A stretch of 64,000 nt of DNA. Origin: Ancylobacter dichloromethanicus (GTDB lineage: Bacteria > Pseudomonadota > Alphaproteobacteria > Rhizobiales > Xanthobacteraceae). A model generated the notes under the pieces. That model had not been told where the DNA came from. It did not search any database and worked only from the letters and a program-made list of their open reading frames with translations. Where the stretch lies: assembly GCF_018390645.1 (NCBI RefSeq), contig NZ_JAHBGC010000020.1, forward strand, positions 168,862-232,861, written 5' to 3'. How positions within the stretch are numbered: the first letter of the stretch is position 1; each line of letters opens with the position of its first letter. Below are positions 11,549 through 20,273 of the stretch, piece by piece. The translations under genes were made by a program, and so were the position numbers.

Positions 11549-12445
11549 ATGGCCCGCCGCTTCGTTGTGCTCGACGTCTTCACCGACCGGACGCTGTCCG
11601 GCAATCCGCTGGCCGTCGTGCTCGACACCGAGGGGCTCGACGGCAACCACATGCAGGCCATCACCCGCGAGTTCAACCTGTCGGAGACGGTGTTCGTGGT
11701 GAAGCCGCAGGAGGCGGAGAACCGCGCGCGGCTGCGCATCTTCACCCCCAACCACGAACTGCCCTTCGCCGGGCACCCCACCGTGGGGGCGGCGGTGCTG
11801 CTGGCGCTGCGCGACGGGGTGACCACCTCGGCCGATTTCGTGCTGGAGGAGAATGTCGGCCCGGTGGCCTGCCATGTGGCGGTGCGGGGCGAGCATTCCG
11901 GCAGCGCCACCTTCACCGTGCCACGCGTCCCCGAGATCGTCGACGCCGCGCCGATGAGCCGGGAAGACTGCGCCCAGGCGCTCGGCCTCGACACGTCGGA
12001 TATCGGCTTCGACGGCTATGGGCCGGCGGTCGCCTCGGCCGGCGTGCCCTTCGTCTGCGTGCCGCTGGCCTCGCGCTCGGCGCTGGCGCGCATCAGCCCC
12101 AGCGCGGCGCGGCTGATCTCGACCTTCGGCGGCGGCGCCGATTCGGTCTATGTGTTCTGCCGCGACGAGGATGGCGAGGGCGATTTCCGCGCCCGCATGT
12201 TTGCCGCCAATATGGGCATTGACGAGGATCCGGCGACCGGCTCGGCGGCCGCCTCGCTGGCGGCGGTGCTGCACGCCGGCGAGCAGCCGGGCGAGGGCTT
12301 CCATGCCTTCGACATCCTGCAGGGGGTGGAGATGGGGCGGCCCAGCCTGGTGCGGCTCGGGCTCCAGGTCGAGGGCGGCGCGCTCACCGCCGTCACCATC
12401 GGCGGCGGCGCGGTCATCGTCTCGGAAGGCGTGCTGCATGTGTGA
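11549..12445 (+). CDS. PhzF-family isomerase-like protein
   Basis: A 298-residue protein of the PhzF (diaminopimelate-epimerase-fold) family. Family hallmarks are FTDRTLSGNPLAVVLDTEGL near the N-terminus, FNLSETVFV with the catalytic-position Glu, ELPFAGHPTVGAAVLL, and EDPATGSAAASLAAVL near the C-terminus. PhzF itself isomerises a phenazine precursor, but no phenazine genes are here and most family members have unknown substrates. It is co-directional with pdxY, 5 bases apart, so probably co-transcribed. Confidence 0.85.
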   Translation: MARRFVVLDVFTDRTLSGNPLAVVLDTEGLDGNHMQAITREFNLSETVFVVKPQEAENRARLRIFTPNHELPFAGHPTVGAAVLLALRDGVTTSADFVLEENVGPVACHVAVRGEHSGSATFTVPRVPEIVDAAPMSREDCAQALGLDTSDIGFDGYGPAVASAGVPFVCVPLASRSALARISPSAARLISTFGGGADSVYVFCRDEDGEGDFRARMFAANMGIDEDPATGSAAASLAAVLHAGEQPGEGFHAFDILQGVEMGRPSLVRLGLQVEGGALTAVTIGGGAVIVSEGVLHV

Positions 12446-12463
12446 GCGGCAGGCGGGCGGGTG

Positions 12464-13207
12464 ATGCCCGCGCCGGCGGACGAGCTGCGGCTTACCGCGC
12501 TCGACCGGGTGGAGGCGCGCCTGGCGCCCGCCCCCGCAACATTCTCCGACGCCGAGCGGGCGGCGATCGACGCCCATTTCGCCGCGCGGCAGGCGGCCAA
12601 TCCGGCGCTGTGGAACGGGCGCGTGCTGCTGCTCGCCGGCCACCGTTTCGAAGGGCGGACCCTCACCGCTCGTTATGCCGAGAGCGACTATGCCTCGCTG
12701 CTCTGGCTGCTGGCGCGCGACGGCGCCCATCCGCGACTGCGCGCCTCCTTCGCCATGGGCGCGCTGCGCGGGGCCGATGGCGGCTTCGTCATGATCCGCA
12801 TGGCCGGCTGGACCGCCAATGCCGGGCGCGTCTATTTCGCCGCCGGCACCCCCGATCTCACCGATGTCACCACCGAGGGGCAGGTCGACCTCGAAGGCAG
12901 CGTGCTGCGCGAGATCGAGGAGGAGACCGGCCTCGTGGCCGCCGACCTCACGCTGGCGTCCGGCTGGACCGCGATCCATGACCGGCGCCGGGTGGCGCTG
13001 CTGCGCCAGATCCGCGCGCGGGAGGACGCGGCGGCGCTTGCCGCGCGCATCCGCCGCTTCGCCGCCGGCGAGGCCCGTCCGGAGATCGACGAGGTGCTGG
13101 TGGTGCGCGGCCCGCAGGACCTCCACGCGGCGATGCCGCCAACGGTGCGGCTCTTTCTCGCCCATGCGTGGCAACAGGGCTGGGGACCGGCCACCCGGGG
13201 GCCGTGA
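12464..13207 (+). CDS. NUDIX hydrolase
   Basis: A 247-residue protein with the second half of a NUDIX box clearly visible (SVLREIEEETGL at about residues 147-158); the first half (GTPDLTDVTTEGQVDLEG) is degenerate relative to the usual consensus. A conserved N-terminal extension (about 90 residues, with VLLLAGHRFEGRTLTARYAESDYASLLWL) suggests a particular alphaproteobacterial subfamily. Substrate unknown. ATG 12464 is preceded directly by an in-frame GTG; the ribosome site is weak (GGCGGG). It sits in the pdxY-phzF run. Confidence 0.75.
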   Translation: MPAPADELRLTALDRVEARLAPAPATFSDAERAAIDAHFAARQAANPALWNGRVLLLAGHRFEGRTLTARYAESDYASLLWLLARDGAHPRLRASFAMGALRGADGGFVMIRMAGWTANAGRVYFAAGTPDLTDVTTEGQVDLEGSVLREIEEETGLVAADLTLASGWTAIHDRRRVALLRQIRAREDAAALAARIRRFAAGEARPEIDEVLVVRGPQDLHAAMPPTVRLFLAHAWQQGWGPATRGP

Positions 13208-13271
13208 CGTCCCGACCAGACCGCTCGAAAATGCCGCGGGCTCGCTCGGTCCGGGCGAAGGCGGCGCCCGG

Positions 13272-13481
13272 ATGGGGAGGCCGTCGATCGGGCCGATCCT
13301 CGCCCGGCAGACCGGCCTCACCCTGCTGGCCTTCGCCCGCGTCGGGCGGCTCGCCTTCGTGCCCGGCCGGCCCTTCCTCGGGCTGCCCTATATTTTCTCG
13401 ATTGCCGCGCTAGTGCTGGCAGCCCGCCGCGCGGACGATCCGCGCGCGCTGATGAAGCCCTGCTTCGAGGGCCAAAGGTGA
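13272..13481 (+). CDS. Possible small membrane protein
   Basis: A 69-residue ORF between the NUDIX and deaminase genes, starting MGRPSIGPILARQTG. One hydrophobic stretch, GLPYIFSIAALVLAARR (about residues 37-53), could span the membrane. There is no convincing ribosome site and no recognised family, so it may be a chance ORF or a decayed gene. It ends 13 bases before the deaminase start. Confidence 0.35.
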   Translation: MGRPSIGPILARQTGLTLLAFARVGRLAFVPGRPFLGLPYIFSIAALVLAARRADDPRALMKPCFEGQR

Positions 13482-13494
13482 GACTGGAGCCGCG

Positions 13495-14784
13495 ATGAGT
13501 GTCGACCTGCTGGTGAAGAATGCGCGCCTGCCCGACGGGCGGACGGGAATCGACATCGCCTGCGAAGGCGGCCGCATCCTTGGCGTCGAGCCGGGCATCG
13601 ACATGGAGGCCGGGCGCGTCATCGAGGCCGACGGCAAGCTGGTGGCGCCGCCCTTTGTCGACGCGCATTTCCACATGGACGCGACGCTCTCGCTCGGCCT
13701 GCCGCGGCTGAACGAATCCGGCACGCTGCTGGAGGGCATCGCGCTGTGGGGCGAGCTGAAGCCGACGCTGACCCATGAGGCGGTGATCGAGCGGGCGCTC
13801 GCCTATTGCGACCTCGCGGTGAGCCAGGGGCTGCTCGCCATCCGCTCCCATGTCGACATCTGCGACGACCGGCTGCTGGCGGTCGAGGCGCTGCTCGACG
13901 TGCGCGAGAAGGTGAAGGACTATATCGACCTGCAGCTCGTCGCCTTCCCGCAGGACGGCTATTACCGCTCCCCCAACGCGCAAGCGAACCTCATCCGCGC
14001 GCTCGACATGGGCGTCGACGTGGTCGGCGGTATCCCGCATTTCGAGCGTAGCATGGCCGACGGGGCGGCTTCGCTCAAAGCCCTGTGCGAGATCGCCGCC
14101 GCCCGCGGCCTGCGCGTCGACATCCATTGCGACGAGAGCGACGACCCGCTCTCGCGCCATATCGAGACGCTGGCCTATGAGACCCGGCGGCTCGGCCTCA
14201 ACGGCCGGGTGGCGGGCTCGCACCTCACCTCCATGCATTCGATGGACAATTACTACGTCTCCAAGCTGATCCCGCTGATCGCGGAAGCGGGCGTGCACGC
14301 CATCGCCAACCCGCTGATCAACATCACCCTGCAGGGTCGGCACGACACCTACCCCAAGCGGCGCGGCATGACCCGGGTGCCGGAACTGCGCGCGGCCGGG
14401 GTCAATGTCGCCTTCGGCCATGACTGCGTGATGGACCCCTGGTACCCGCTCGGCTCCGGCGACATGCTGGAGGTGGCTCATATGGCGCTGCATGTCGGCC
14501 AGATGACCGCGCGCGAGGCGATGGGCTGGTGCCTCGAGGCGATCACCACCAATCCGGCGGATATCATGGGGCTCGACGGCTATGGCCTGGCGCCGGGCTG
14601 CAACGCCGATTTCGTCGTGTTGCAGGCGGCCGATCCGGTCGAGGCGATAAGGCTCAAGGCCACCCGGCTGTTCGTGGTGCGGCGCGGGCGGGTGATCGCC
14701 GAGGGCGCCCCGCGCGTCTCGGTGCTGGACCTGCCGGGCCGGCCGGGTCTGGTCGACCCCTCCGCCTACGCGCCGGTGGCCTAG
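13495..14784 (+). CDS. codA: Cytosine deaminase-type amidohydrolase
   Basis: The 429-residue metal-dependent TIM-barrel hydrolase aligns by eye with E. coli CodA: metal ligands in VDAHFHMDATL, the Gln of LVAFPQDG, His and catalytic Glu in DIHCDESDD, His in GSHLTSMHS, and the metal Asp in FGHDCVMDPWYPLG. In E. coli the last motif reads GHDDVFDPWYPLG; here the second Asp (E. coli D314, a specificity residue) is Cys and the Phe is Met. The enzyme may therefore prefer a related base such as isocytosine, or creatinine or an s-triazine. The stop shares CTAG with the stop of the convergent gene. Confidence 0.8.
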   Translation: MSVDLLVKNARLPDGRTGIDIACEGGRILGVEPGIDMEAGRVIEADGKLVAPPFVDAHFHMDATLSLGLPRLNESGTLLEGIALWGELKPTLTHEAVIERALAYCDLAVSQGLLAIRSHVDICDDRLLAVEALLDVREKVKDYIDLQLVAFPQDGYYRSPNAQANLIRALDMGVDVVGGIPHFERSMADGAASLKALCEIAAARGLRVDIHCDESDDPLSRHIETLAYETRRLGLNGRVAGSHLTSMHSMDNYYVSKLIPLIAEAGVHAIANPLINITLQGRHDTYPKRRGMTRVPELRAAGVNVAFGHDCVMDPWYPLGSGDMLEVAHMALHVGQMTAREAMGWCLEAITTNPADIMGLDGYGLAPGCNADFVVLQAADPVEAIRLKATRLFVVRRGRVIAEGAPRVSVLDLPGRPGLVDPSAYAPVA

Positions 14785-15617
14785 CCGCCCGGCGGCAGCA
14801 CGATCACTGTCGGTTTCCTCGGCAGGGTCTCGCGCGAGAGCACCAGTTCCGGGCTCTCGCGCCGCTCGATGGCGTAGTCGCGGCCGGCGAAGCGGGTGAG
14901 GAAGTTCTCCAGCGTGCTCTCGTTGAAATAGTGCATCGGGATCACGACCGGCGCCTCCAGCGATTTCAGCACCTCGATCATGCCGTCAATGTCCAGCGTG
15001 TAGCTGCCATCCACCGGCGCCAGCACCACGTCGAGCCGGCCCAGCGCGCCGATGTCGTCATGGGTCAGGGTGTGGTGCAGGTGGCCGAGATGGGCGATGC
15101 ACAGGTCGGCGGCGCGAAACACGAAGATCGAGTTGCCGTTGCGGATGGTGTCGCCGCGCCAGTCGCGGATATTGGTCTGGAGGTTGCCGACCCAGAGGTC
15201 GTCGATGTCGAGGTCGTAATGCACCGGGTCGCGATCCTCGCGCCAGCCCTTGAGCACATGCTCGATGCCCGGATCGGGGTTCAGCGAGTAATGGGTCGAG
15301 TGCGCCCGGTTCATGGTGGCGACGCGCGGCACCATGGCGGGCCGGACATAGTCGTTATAGTCGGTGGCGACGGTGACGCCGCCGGCGGTTTCGATCAGGA
15401 AGGTCGAATGGCCGATATAGGTCAGCCCGACCTGGCGCGGCGCGACATAGGCGGCCGGGACCGTGCGGGGCGCGAGGCGCTGCAGGAACGGGTTGCCCGC
15501 CACCAGCTTCGGGCAGCGCTCGGCCTGGGCGAGGGCGGGCGTCGTGCCGGCCGATAGCGCGAGGCCGAAGAGGAGGGCGGACCAGAGGACGGCGATACGC
15601 GGCAGGGGGCACTGCAT
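14781..15617 (-). CDS. Exported metallo-beta-lactamase-fold hydrolase (UlaG-like)
   Basis: A 278-residue protein with an N-terminal signal peptide (ALLFGLALSAGTTPALAQA, cleavage near residue 31) followed by a metallo-beta-lactamase domain of the UlaG/RomA type: GLTYIGHSTFLIETAGGVTVATDY at the start, then LCIAHLGHLHHTLT, LAPVDGSYTLDID and VVIPMHYF. Predicted to act in the periplasm; substrate unknown. Its stop overlaps that of the codA-like gene by 4 bases in convergent orientation, leaving no room for an intergenic terminator. Confidence 0.8.
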   Translation of the reverse strand: MQCPLPRIAVLWSALLFGLALSAGTTPALAQAERCPKLVAGNPFLQRLAPRTVPAAYVAPRQVGLTYIGHSTFLIETAGGVTVATDYNDYVRPAMVPRVATMNRAHSTHYSLNPDPGIEHVLKGWREDRDPVHYDLDIDDLWVGNLQTNIRDWRGDTIRNGNSIFVFRAADLCIAHLGHLHHTLTHDDIGALGRLDVVLAPVDGSYTLDIDGMIEVLKSLEAPVVIPMHYFNESTLENFLTRFAGRDYAIERRESPELVLSRETLPRKPTVIVLPPGG

Positions 15618-15794
15618 GGGCGAGGCTCCGGGCTGGCGTCCCGGCGATCATCGACGCTCCCTTGCGTCAGCGCGAGTAACAGTTTCGTGGCGAGAGGCGG
15701 TGTCGCCCGCGTCGACCCGGACGGCCTGCATGCCAATACCGCCATCATCCCCGGGCCGAGCCGGCCGCGACGGCCTTCCTGGCGGAAACCCCGT

Positions 15795-16430
15795 TCAGCG
15801 CAGGAACGGGTTGGTGCGCTTTTCCAGCGCGATGTTGGTGGCGTTGCCATGGCCCGGCAGCACGGTGAAGGCGTCGCCCAGCGGCAGGATCTTCTCCTTG
15901 ATGCCCTTGATCAGCAGCGGGCCGTCGCCATAGGGAAAATCGGTGCGCCCCACCGAGCGCTGGAACAGCGTGTCGCCGACGATGGCGAGCCGGTTGTCGC
16001 GGTTGACCAGCACGATATGGCCCGGCGTGTGGCCGGGCACGTGCAGCACCTCGAAAGCGACGCCGCCAATGTCGACCGCGTCGCCCTCGTCGAGCCAGCG
16101 GGAGGGAGTGACGGCGCGGCCGGGAATGCCTGTGCGCTCGCCATCGGCCGGCAGGCTGTCGAGCAGGAACTTGTCGCCCCGGTGCGGGCCCTCGACCGGG
16201 ATCTTCAGCGTTTCCGCCAGTTCGGCCGCGCCGGCGGCATGGTCGATATGACCGTGGGTGAGCACGATCTTCTCGGCCGTCACCTCCAGTTCCTCCAGCG
16301 CCGCGAGGATGCGCGGCAGGTCGCCGCCCGGGTCGATCACCGCCCCCCGCTTGGTGGTCTCGTCCCAGACGATCGAACAGTTCTGCTGGAACGGGGTGAC
16401 GGGAACGATGGCGACCTTGAGTTCGGGCAT
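15795..16430 (-). CDS. MBL-fold hydrolase of glyoxalase II type
   Basis: The 211-residue protein has the glyoxalase II zinc motif THGHIDHAAG, then HVPGHTPGHIVLVN, the bridging Asp in GDTLFQRSVGRTDFP, and a C-terminal LPGHG. It is shorter than true GloB (about 255) and matches the YcbL class of single-domain thioesterase-like hydrolases; glutathione-thioester hydrolysis is plausible but unproven. The start MPELKVAIVPVTPFQQNCSI has AGGAG 5 bases upstream. It is divergent from lepA, with a gap of about 100 bases. Confidence 0.85.
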   Translation of the reverse strand: MPELKVAIVPVTPFQQNCSIVWDETTKRGAVIDPGGDLPRILAALEELEVTAEKIVLTHGHIDHAAGAAELAETLKIPVEGPHRGDKFLLDSLPADGERTGIPGRAVTPSRWLDEGDAVDIGGVAFEVLHVPGHTPGHIVLVNRDNRLAIVGDTLFQRSVGRTDFPYGDGPLLIKGIKEKILPLGDAFTVLPGHGNATNIALEKRTNPFLR

Positions 16431-16458
16431 GGGGGCTCCTTGGCGACAGGCCGCCGGA

Positions 16459-16474
16459 ATGTGGTCGATCACAT
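16459..16474. promoter_or_regulatory. Palindrome in the gap between the MBL gene and lepA
   Basis: ATGTGGTCGATCACAT is a 16-base palindrome with one mismatched pair (arms ATGTG and CACAT). The TGTG-N6-CACA shape resembles CRP/FNR-type sites, but I cannot assign a regulator. Confidence 0.3.
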
Positions 16475-16495
16475 GCCGCCACGCAAGGCGGTGCC

Positions 16496-16524
16496 TTGTA
16501 GCGGTTCGGCGCCAATGCTATCCC
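16496..16524 (+). promoter_or_regulatory. Candidate lepA promoter placed for a leaderless transcript
   Basis: TTGTAG (16496-16501), a 17-base spacer, then TATCCC (16519-16524). The expected start of transcription is about one base before the lepA ATG at 16532, and no purine-rich ribosome site precedes that ATG. Confidence 0.4.
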
Positions 16525-16531
16525 GCCCGGC

Positions 16532-18337
16532 ATGAGCACCGAGCCGATCGCCAACATCCGCAACTTCTCCATCGTCGCCCATATCGACCATGGGAAGTCG
16601 ACTCTCGCCGACCGCCTGATCCAGAGCACGGGCGGGCTGACGGCGCGCGAGATGTCCGAGCAGGTGCTCGACAGCATGGATATCGAGCGCGAGCGCGGCA
16701 TCACCATCAAGGCGCAGACGGTGCGGCTGGCCTACAAGGCGAAGGACGGCAAGGACTACGTCCTCAACCTCATCGACACGCCCGGCCATGTCGACTTCGC
16801 CTATGAGGTGAACCGTTCGCTCGCCGCCGTCGAGGGCTCGCTGCTGGTGGTGGACGCCTCGCAGGGCGTCGAGGCGCAGACATTGGCCAATGTCTATCAG
16901 GCCATCGACAATAATCACGAGATCGTGCCGGTCCTCAACAAGGTCGACCTGCCCGCCGCCGAGCCGGACAAGGTGAAGGCGCAGATCGAGGACGTGATCG
17001 GCCTCGACGCCTCCAACGCCATCCTCATCTCGGCCAAGACCGGCCTCGGCATTCCCGACGTGCTGGAGGCCATCGTCACCCGCCTGCCGCCTCCCCAGGG
17101 CGACCGTGCGGCGCCGCTGAAGGCGCTGCTGGTCGATAGCTGGTACGACGTCTATCTCGGCGTCGTCGTGCTGGTGCGCGTCGTCGACGGGGTGATGAAG
17201 AAGGGCCAGCGCATCAAGATGATGCAGACCGGCGCCGTCTACGAGGTCGACCGGGTCGGCGTGTTCACGCCCAAGCTCACCGTGATGGCGGAACTCGGCA
17301 CCGGCGAGATCGGCTTCCTCACCGGCTCGATCAAGGAAGTGGCGGACACCCGCGTCGGCGACACCATCACCGAGGAGAAGCGCCCCACCGCCGAGGCGCT
17401 GCCCGGCTTCAAGCCGGCGCAGCCGGTGGTGTTCTGCGGCCTGTTCCCGGTCGATGCCGCCGATTTCGAGGACCTGCGCGCCGCCATGGGCAAGCTGCGG
17501 CTCAACGATGCCAGCTTCTCCTTCGAGATGGAGACCTCGGCCGCGCTCGGCTTCGGCTTCCGCTGCGGGTTCCTGGGCCTGCTGCATCTGGAGATCATCC
17601 AGGAGCGGCTGGAGCGCGAGTTCAACCTCGACCTGATCGCCACCGCGCCCTCGGTCATCTACGAGATCGAGATGAACGACGGCAGCGTGATCGACATGCA
17701 CAACCCGGCCGACATGCCGGACGTGGTGAAGATCAAGGAAATCCGCGAGCCGTGGATCCGCGCCACCATCCTCACCCCGGACGATTATCTCGGCTCGGTG
17801 ATCAAGCTGTGCCAGGACCGGCGCGGCAGCCAGATCGAGCTGACCTATGTCGGCTCGCGCGCCATGCTCACCTATGACCTGCCGCTCAACGAGGTGGTGT
17901 TCGACTTCTACGACCGGCTGAAGTCGATCTCGAAGGGCTACGCCTCGTTCGACTACCAGATCACCGATTACCGCGTCGGCGACCTGGTGAAGATGTCGAT
18001 CCTGGTCAATGCCGAGCCGGTGGACGCGCTGTCCATGCTGGTGCACCGCACCCGCGCCGAATATCGCGGCCGGGCGATGTGCGAGAAGCTGAAGGACCTG
18101 ATCCCGCAGCACCTGTTCCAGATCCCGATCCAGGCCTCGATCGGCGCCAAGATCATTGCCCGCGAAACCATCCGCGCGCTACGCAAGGACGTCACCGCCA
18201 AGTGCTATGGCGGCGACATCACCCGCAAGCGCAAGCTGCTGGAGAAGCAGAAGGAGGGCAAGAAGAAGATGCGCCAGTTCGGCCGCGTGGAAATCCCCCA
18301 GGAAGCCTTCATCGCCGCGCTCAAGGTCGACGACTGA
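16532..18337 (+). CDS. lepA: Translation elongation factor 4 (LepA)
   Basis: The 601-residue GTPase acts on the ribosome and is linked to back-translocation and 30S biogenesis. G-domain motifs: [15 protein letters not shown] (P-loop), [11 protein letters not shown] (switch I), [18 protein letters not shown] and SAKTGLG. Domains II, III and V follow, and the LepA-specific C-terminal domain (after about residue 490) ends [30 protein letters not shown]. Length equals the family norm. The start [24 protein letters not shown] lacks a ribosome site. lepA is monocistronic and divergent from the MBL gene. Confidence 0.97.
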   Translation: MSTEPIANIRNFSIVAHIDHGKSTLADRLIQSTGGLTAREMSEQVLDSMDIERERGITIKAQTVRLAYKAKDGKDYVLNLIDTPGHVDFAYEVNRSLAAVEGSLLVVDASQGVEAQTLANVYQAIDNNHEIVPVLNKVDLPAAEPDKVKAQIEDVIGLDASNAILISAKTGLGIPDVLEAIVTRLPPPQGDRAAPLKALLVDSWYDVYLGVVVLVRVVDGVMKKGQRIKMMQTGAVYEVDRVGVFTPKLTVMAELGTGEIGFLTGSIKEVADTRVGDTITEEKRPTAEALPGFKPAQPVVFCGLFPVDAADFEDLRAAMGKLRLNDASFSFEMETSAALGFGFRCGFLGLLHLEIIQERLEREFNLDLIATAPSVIYEIEMNDGSVIDMHNPADMPDVVKIKEIREPWIRATILTPDDYLGSVIKLCQDRRGSQIELTYVGSRAMLTYDLPLNEVVFDFYDRLKSISKGYASFDYQITDYRVGDLVKMSILVNAEPVDALSMLVHRTRAEYRGRAMCEKLKDLIPQHLFQIPIQASIGAKIIARETIRALRKDVTAKCYGGDITRKRKLLEKQKEGKKKMRQFGRVEIPQEAFIAALKVDD

Positions 18338-18409
18338 GCCCCGCGCTACCCAAGGCCGCGGTTTCGTGCTGACATCGGCCTCCCTGCGCCAAGGAAAGGG
18401 AGGTTGGGC

Positions 18410-18601
18410 ATGTACAAATTCGAAGTCTACAAGGACAAGGCGGGCGAGTTTCGGTTCCGGTTCCGCGCCTCGAATGGCGAGGCGATGTTCTCGTCGGAAG
18501 GCTACAAGGCCAAGGCGTCGGCGCTGAGCGCGATCGAGTCGATCAAGAAGAACGCGCCCGGCGCCGAGACGGTCGACATGACGAAGGAAGCGGAGAGCTG
18601 A
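18410..18601 (+). CDS. YegP-like DUF1508 protein
   Basis: The 63-residue protein YKFEVYKDKAGEFRFRFRAS then NGEAMFSSEGYKAKASALSA is one copy of the DUF1508 (YegP) fold; E. coli YegP has two. Function unknown. The ATG at 18410 is preferred over the upstream TTG because GGGAGG (18398-18403) is 6 bases away. Confidence 0.85.
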   Translation: MYKFEVYKDKAGEFRFRFRASNGEAMFSSEGYKAKASALSAIESIKKNAPGAETVDMTKEAES

Positions 18602-18620
18602 GCGCATTCCCCCGCGCATG

Positions 18621-18646
18621 AAAACGGCCGGGCTTTCGCCCGGCCG
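18621..18646 (-). terminator. Rho-independent terminator of the PRC-barrel gene
   Basis: CGGCCGGGC-TTTC-GCCCGGCCG is a perfect 9-base stem, with AAAA on the left, i.e. TTTT after the hairpin on the minus strand. It may also stop the convergent YegP-like gene. Confidence 0.75.
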
Positions 18647-18670
18647 CGTCAAGAAACCCTGTCCGCGCCG

Positions 18671-19054
18671 TCAGATGACGTAGGGCGGGACGTGGTAGTA
18701 GTCATTGACCTTGCGGTCCCAGTCGCGGTCCTCCCACGAGCGCTCGTCGGCGCTGGCGTGGCGCGGGGCGCCGCTCAGTTGTTCCTCGGTGATATCGACG
18801 ACATAGCCGTCGAGCACCCCGTCATATTTCAGCAGCGACCAGGGCAGCGGGTAGTAATCCTCGCCGAAGCCGAGGAAGCCGCCGAAGCTCATCACCGCAT
18901 AGGCGGTCTGGCCGGTCAGCTTGTCGATCATCACCCGATCAATGGCGCCGATGCGGTCGCCGTCGGGGCGGTAGACGGCCGTGCCTTCCACCTTGTCGCT
19001 GCCGATCAGCGTGCGGGTCTCGCGCGCGTCGACATTCTGGTGCGTCGTCTGCAT
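18671..19054 (-). CDS. PRC-barrel domain protein
   Basis: The 127-residue protein carries one PRC-barrel domain (about residues 15-90): LIGSDKVEGTAVYRPDGDRIGAIDRV, then GQTAYAVMSFGGFLGFGEDYYPLPWSLL. Such proteins are abundant in Hyphomicrobiales and often stress-related, with a photosynthetic-reaction-centre H-subunit-like barrel. The C-terminus is rich in Asp, Arg and Tyr. Single gene with its own terminator. Confidence 0.88.
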   Translation of the reverse strand: MQTTHQNVDARETRTLIGSDKVEGTAVYRPDGDRIGAIDRVMIDKLTGQTAYAVMSFGGFLGFGEDYYPLPWSLLKYDGVLDGYVVDITEEQLSGAPRHASADERSWEDRDWDRKVNDYYHVPPYVI

Positions 19055-19228
19055 GTTAGCCTCCCATATTCGACAACTTCACCGGGGCAACGTCGGGACA
19101 GGGCGGGCGGTTCCCGAAACGTCGGGCAAAGCGCAGGCGAGCGGCGCCGACCTAGCCGGAATTAGCCGGTTGGCGGCGGGCCCCGGACCCCGATATCGTC
19201 GCGCCGGTTGGCGAGGGAGAATCACGAC

Positions 19229-20263
19229 ATGTCGGACGAGGCGGGTGGCTTTCGCACCGTGAGCGGCTTCCGCGCGGATCGCCGCCGGATACTGAGCCTG
19301 GGCGGGGCGGCGCTCGTGGTGGCGGCGGGCGGGCTGGTGCCGGCACACGCCCAGCAGGGGGCGCCCGCCGAGGTGGAGGCGCTGAAGCCGGGCCAGTATC
19401 TCTGGTATCCCGATCGCGCCCCGGAGGGCTTCGTCGCCATCATCGTCTCGCTGCCGGAGCAGCGCTGCTATGTCTACCGCAATGGCGTGCGTATCGGCGT
19501 CTCGACGGTCTCGACCGGCAAGAGCGGGCACGAGACGCCGGCCGGCGTGTTCGTCATTCTGCAGAAGGATGTCGATCATCATTCCTCGATCTATGACGAC
19601 GCCTCGATGCCCTATACCGAGCGTCTGACCTGGTCGGGGGTGGCGCTGCATGCGGGCGGGCTGCCCGGCTATCCGTCCTCGCATGGCTGCATCCACCTGC
19701 CGTTGCAATTCTCCAAGCTGCTGTTCGGCGTCACCCATTACGGCACCCCGGTGATCGTCGCCGACGCCCATTCCCAGCCGGTCGACGTGCTGCATCCCGG
19801 CCTGGTGCTGCCGGCGGACGCCACCGCCGCGATCGAGAAGGACGATCCGAAGAACGCCGACGGCACGCCCGACAAAGAAGCGGCGCCGGACCCGACGGCC
19901 GACGTGGTGGCGATGATCGTCAGCCAGGCCGACATGGCGCTCACCGTCCTCAAGGACGGGGCGGTCGCCTTCACCGCACCGGTGACGATCCGCGACCCGC
20001 AGACGCCGATCGGCAATGTGGTCTATGTGCTGAAGAATGTCGGCGGCGAGGTGTCGTGGACCGCGCTGTCCTTCGAGGGCAATGGCGCGGCGGCTGGCAG
20101 GTCGGCGGGCGCGATCGACCGTGTCACGGTGGCGGCGAGCGCCAATCAGCGCCTCGCCGCGCTGCTGGTGCCCGGCTCGACGCTGTTCGTCACCGAGCTT
20201 TCCGCCCGGCCGGACACCCGCTCGGACAAGGATTTCGTCATCATGTCGCAGGCGATGAGCTGA
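19229..20263 (+). CDS. L,D-transpeptidase (YkuD domain), exported
   Basis: The 344-residue protein has an N-terminal export signal with a Tat-like twin-arginine stretch (RRRILSLGGAALVVAAGG) and AHA cleavage site. The YkuD domain (about residues 65-190) ends in SSHGCIHLP, holding the catalytic Cys and His. These enzymes form 3-3 peptidoglycan crosslinks or attach proteins to it; 3-3 crosslinks are abundant in polar-growing Hyphomicrobiales. The C-terminal 150 residues are a less conserved domain. ATG 19229 has GAGGGAGA about 8 bases upstream. mepA follows 10 bases after the stop, implying one operon. Confidence 0.88.
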   Translation: MSDEAGGFRTVSGFRADRRRILSLGGAALVVAAGGLVPAHAQQGAPAEVEALKPGQYLWYPDRAPEGFVAIIVSLPEQRCYVYRNGVRIGVSTVSTGKSGHETPAGVFVILQKDVDHHSSIYDDASMPYTERLTWSGVALHAGGLPGYPSSHGCIHLPLQFSKLLFGVTHYGTPVIVADAHSQPVDVLHPGLVLPADATAAIEKDDPKNADGTPDKEAAPDPTADVVAMIVSQADMALTVLKDGAVAFTAPVTIRDPQTPIGNVVYVLKNVGGEVSWTALSFEGNGAAAGRSAGAIDRVTVAASANQRLAALLVPGSTLFVTELSARPDTRSDKDFVIMSQAMS

Positions 20264-20273
20264 GGGGAAGGCG

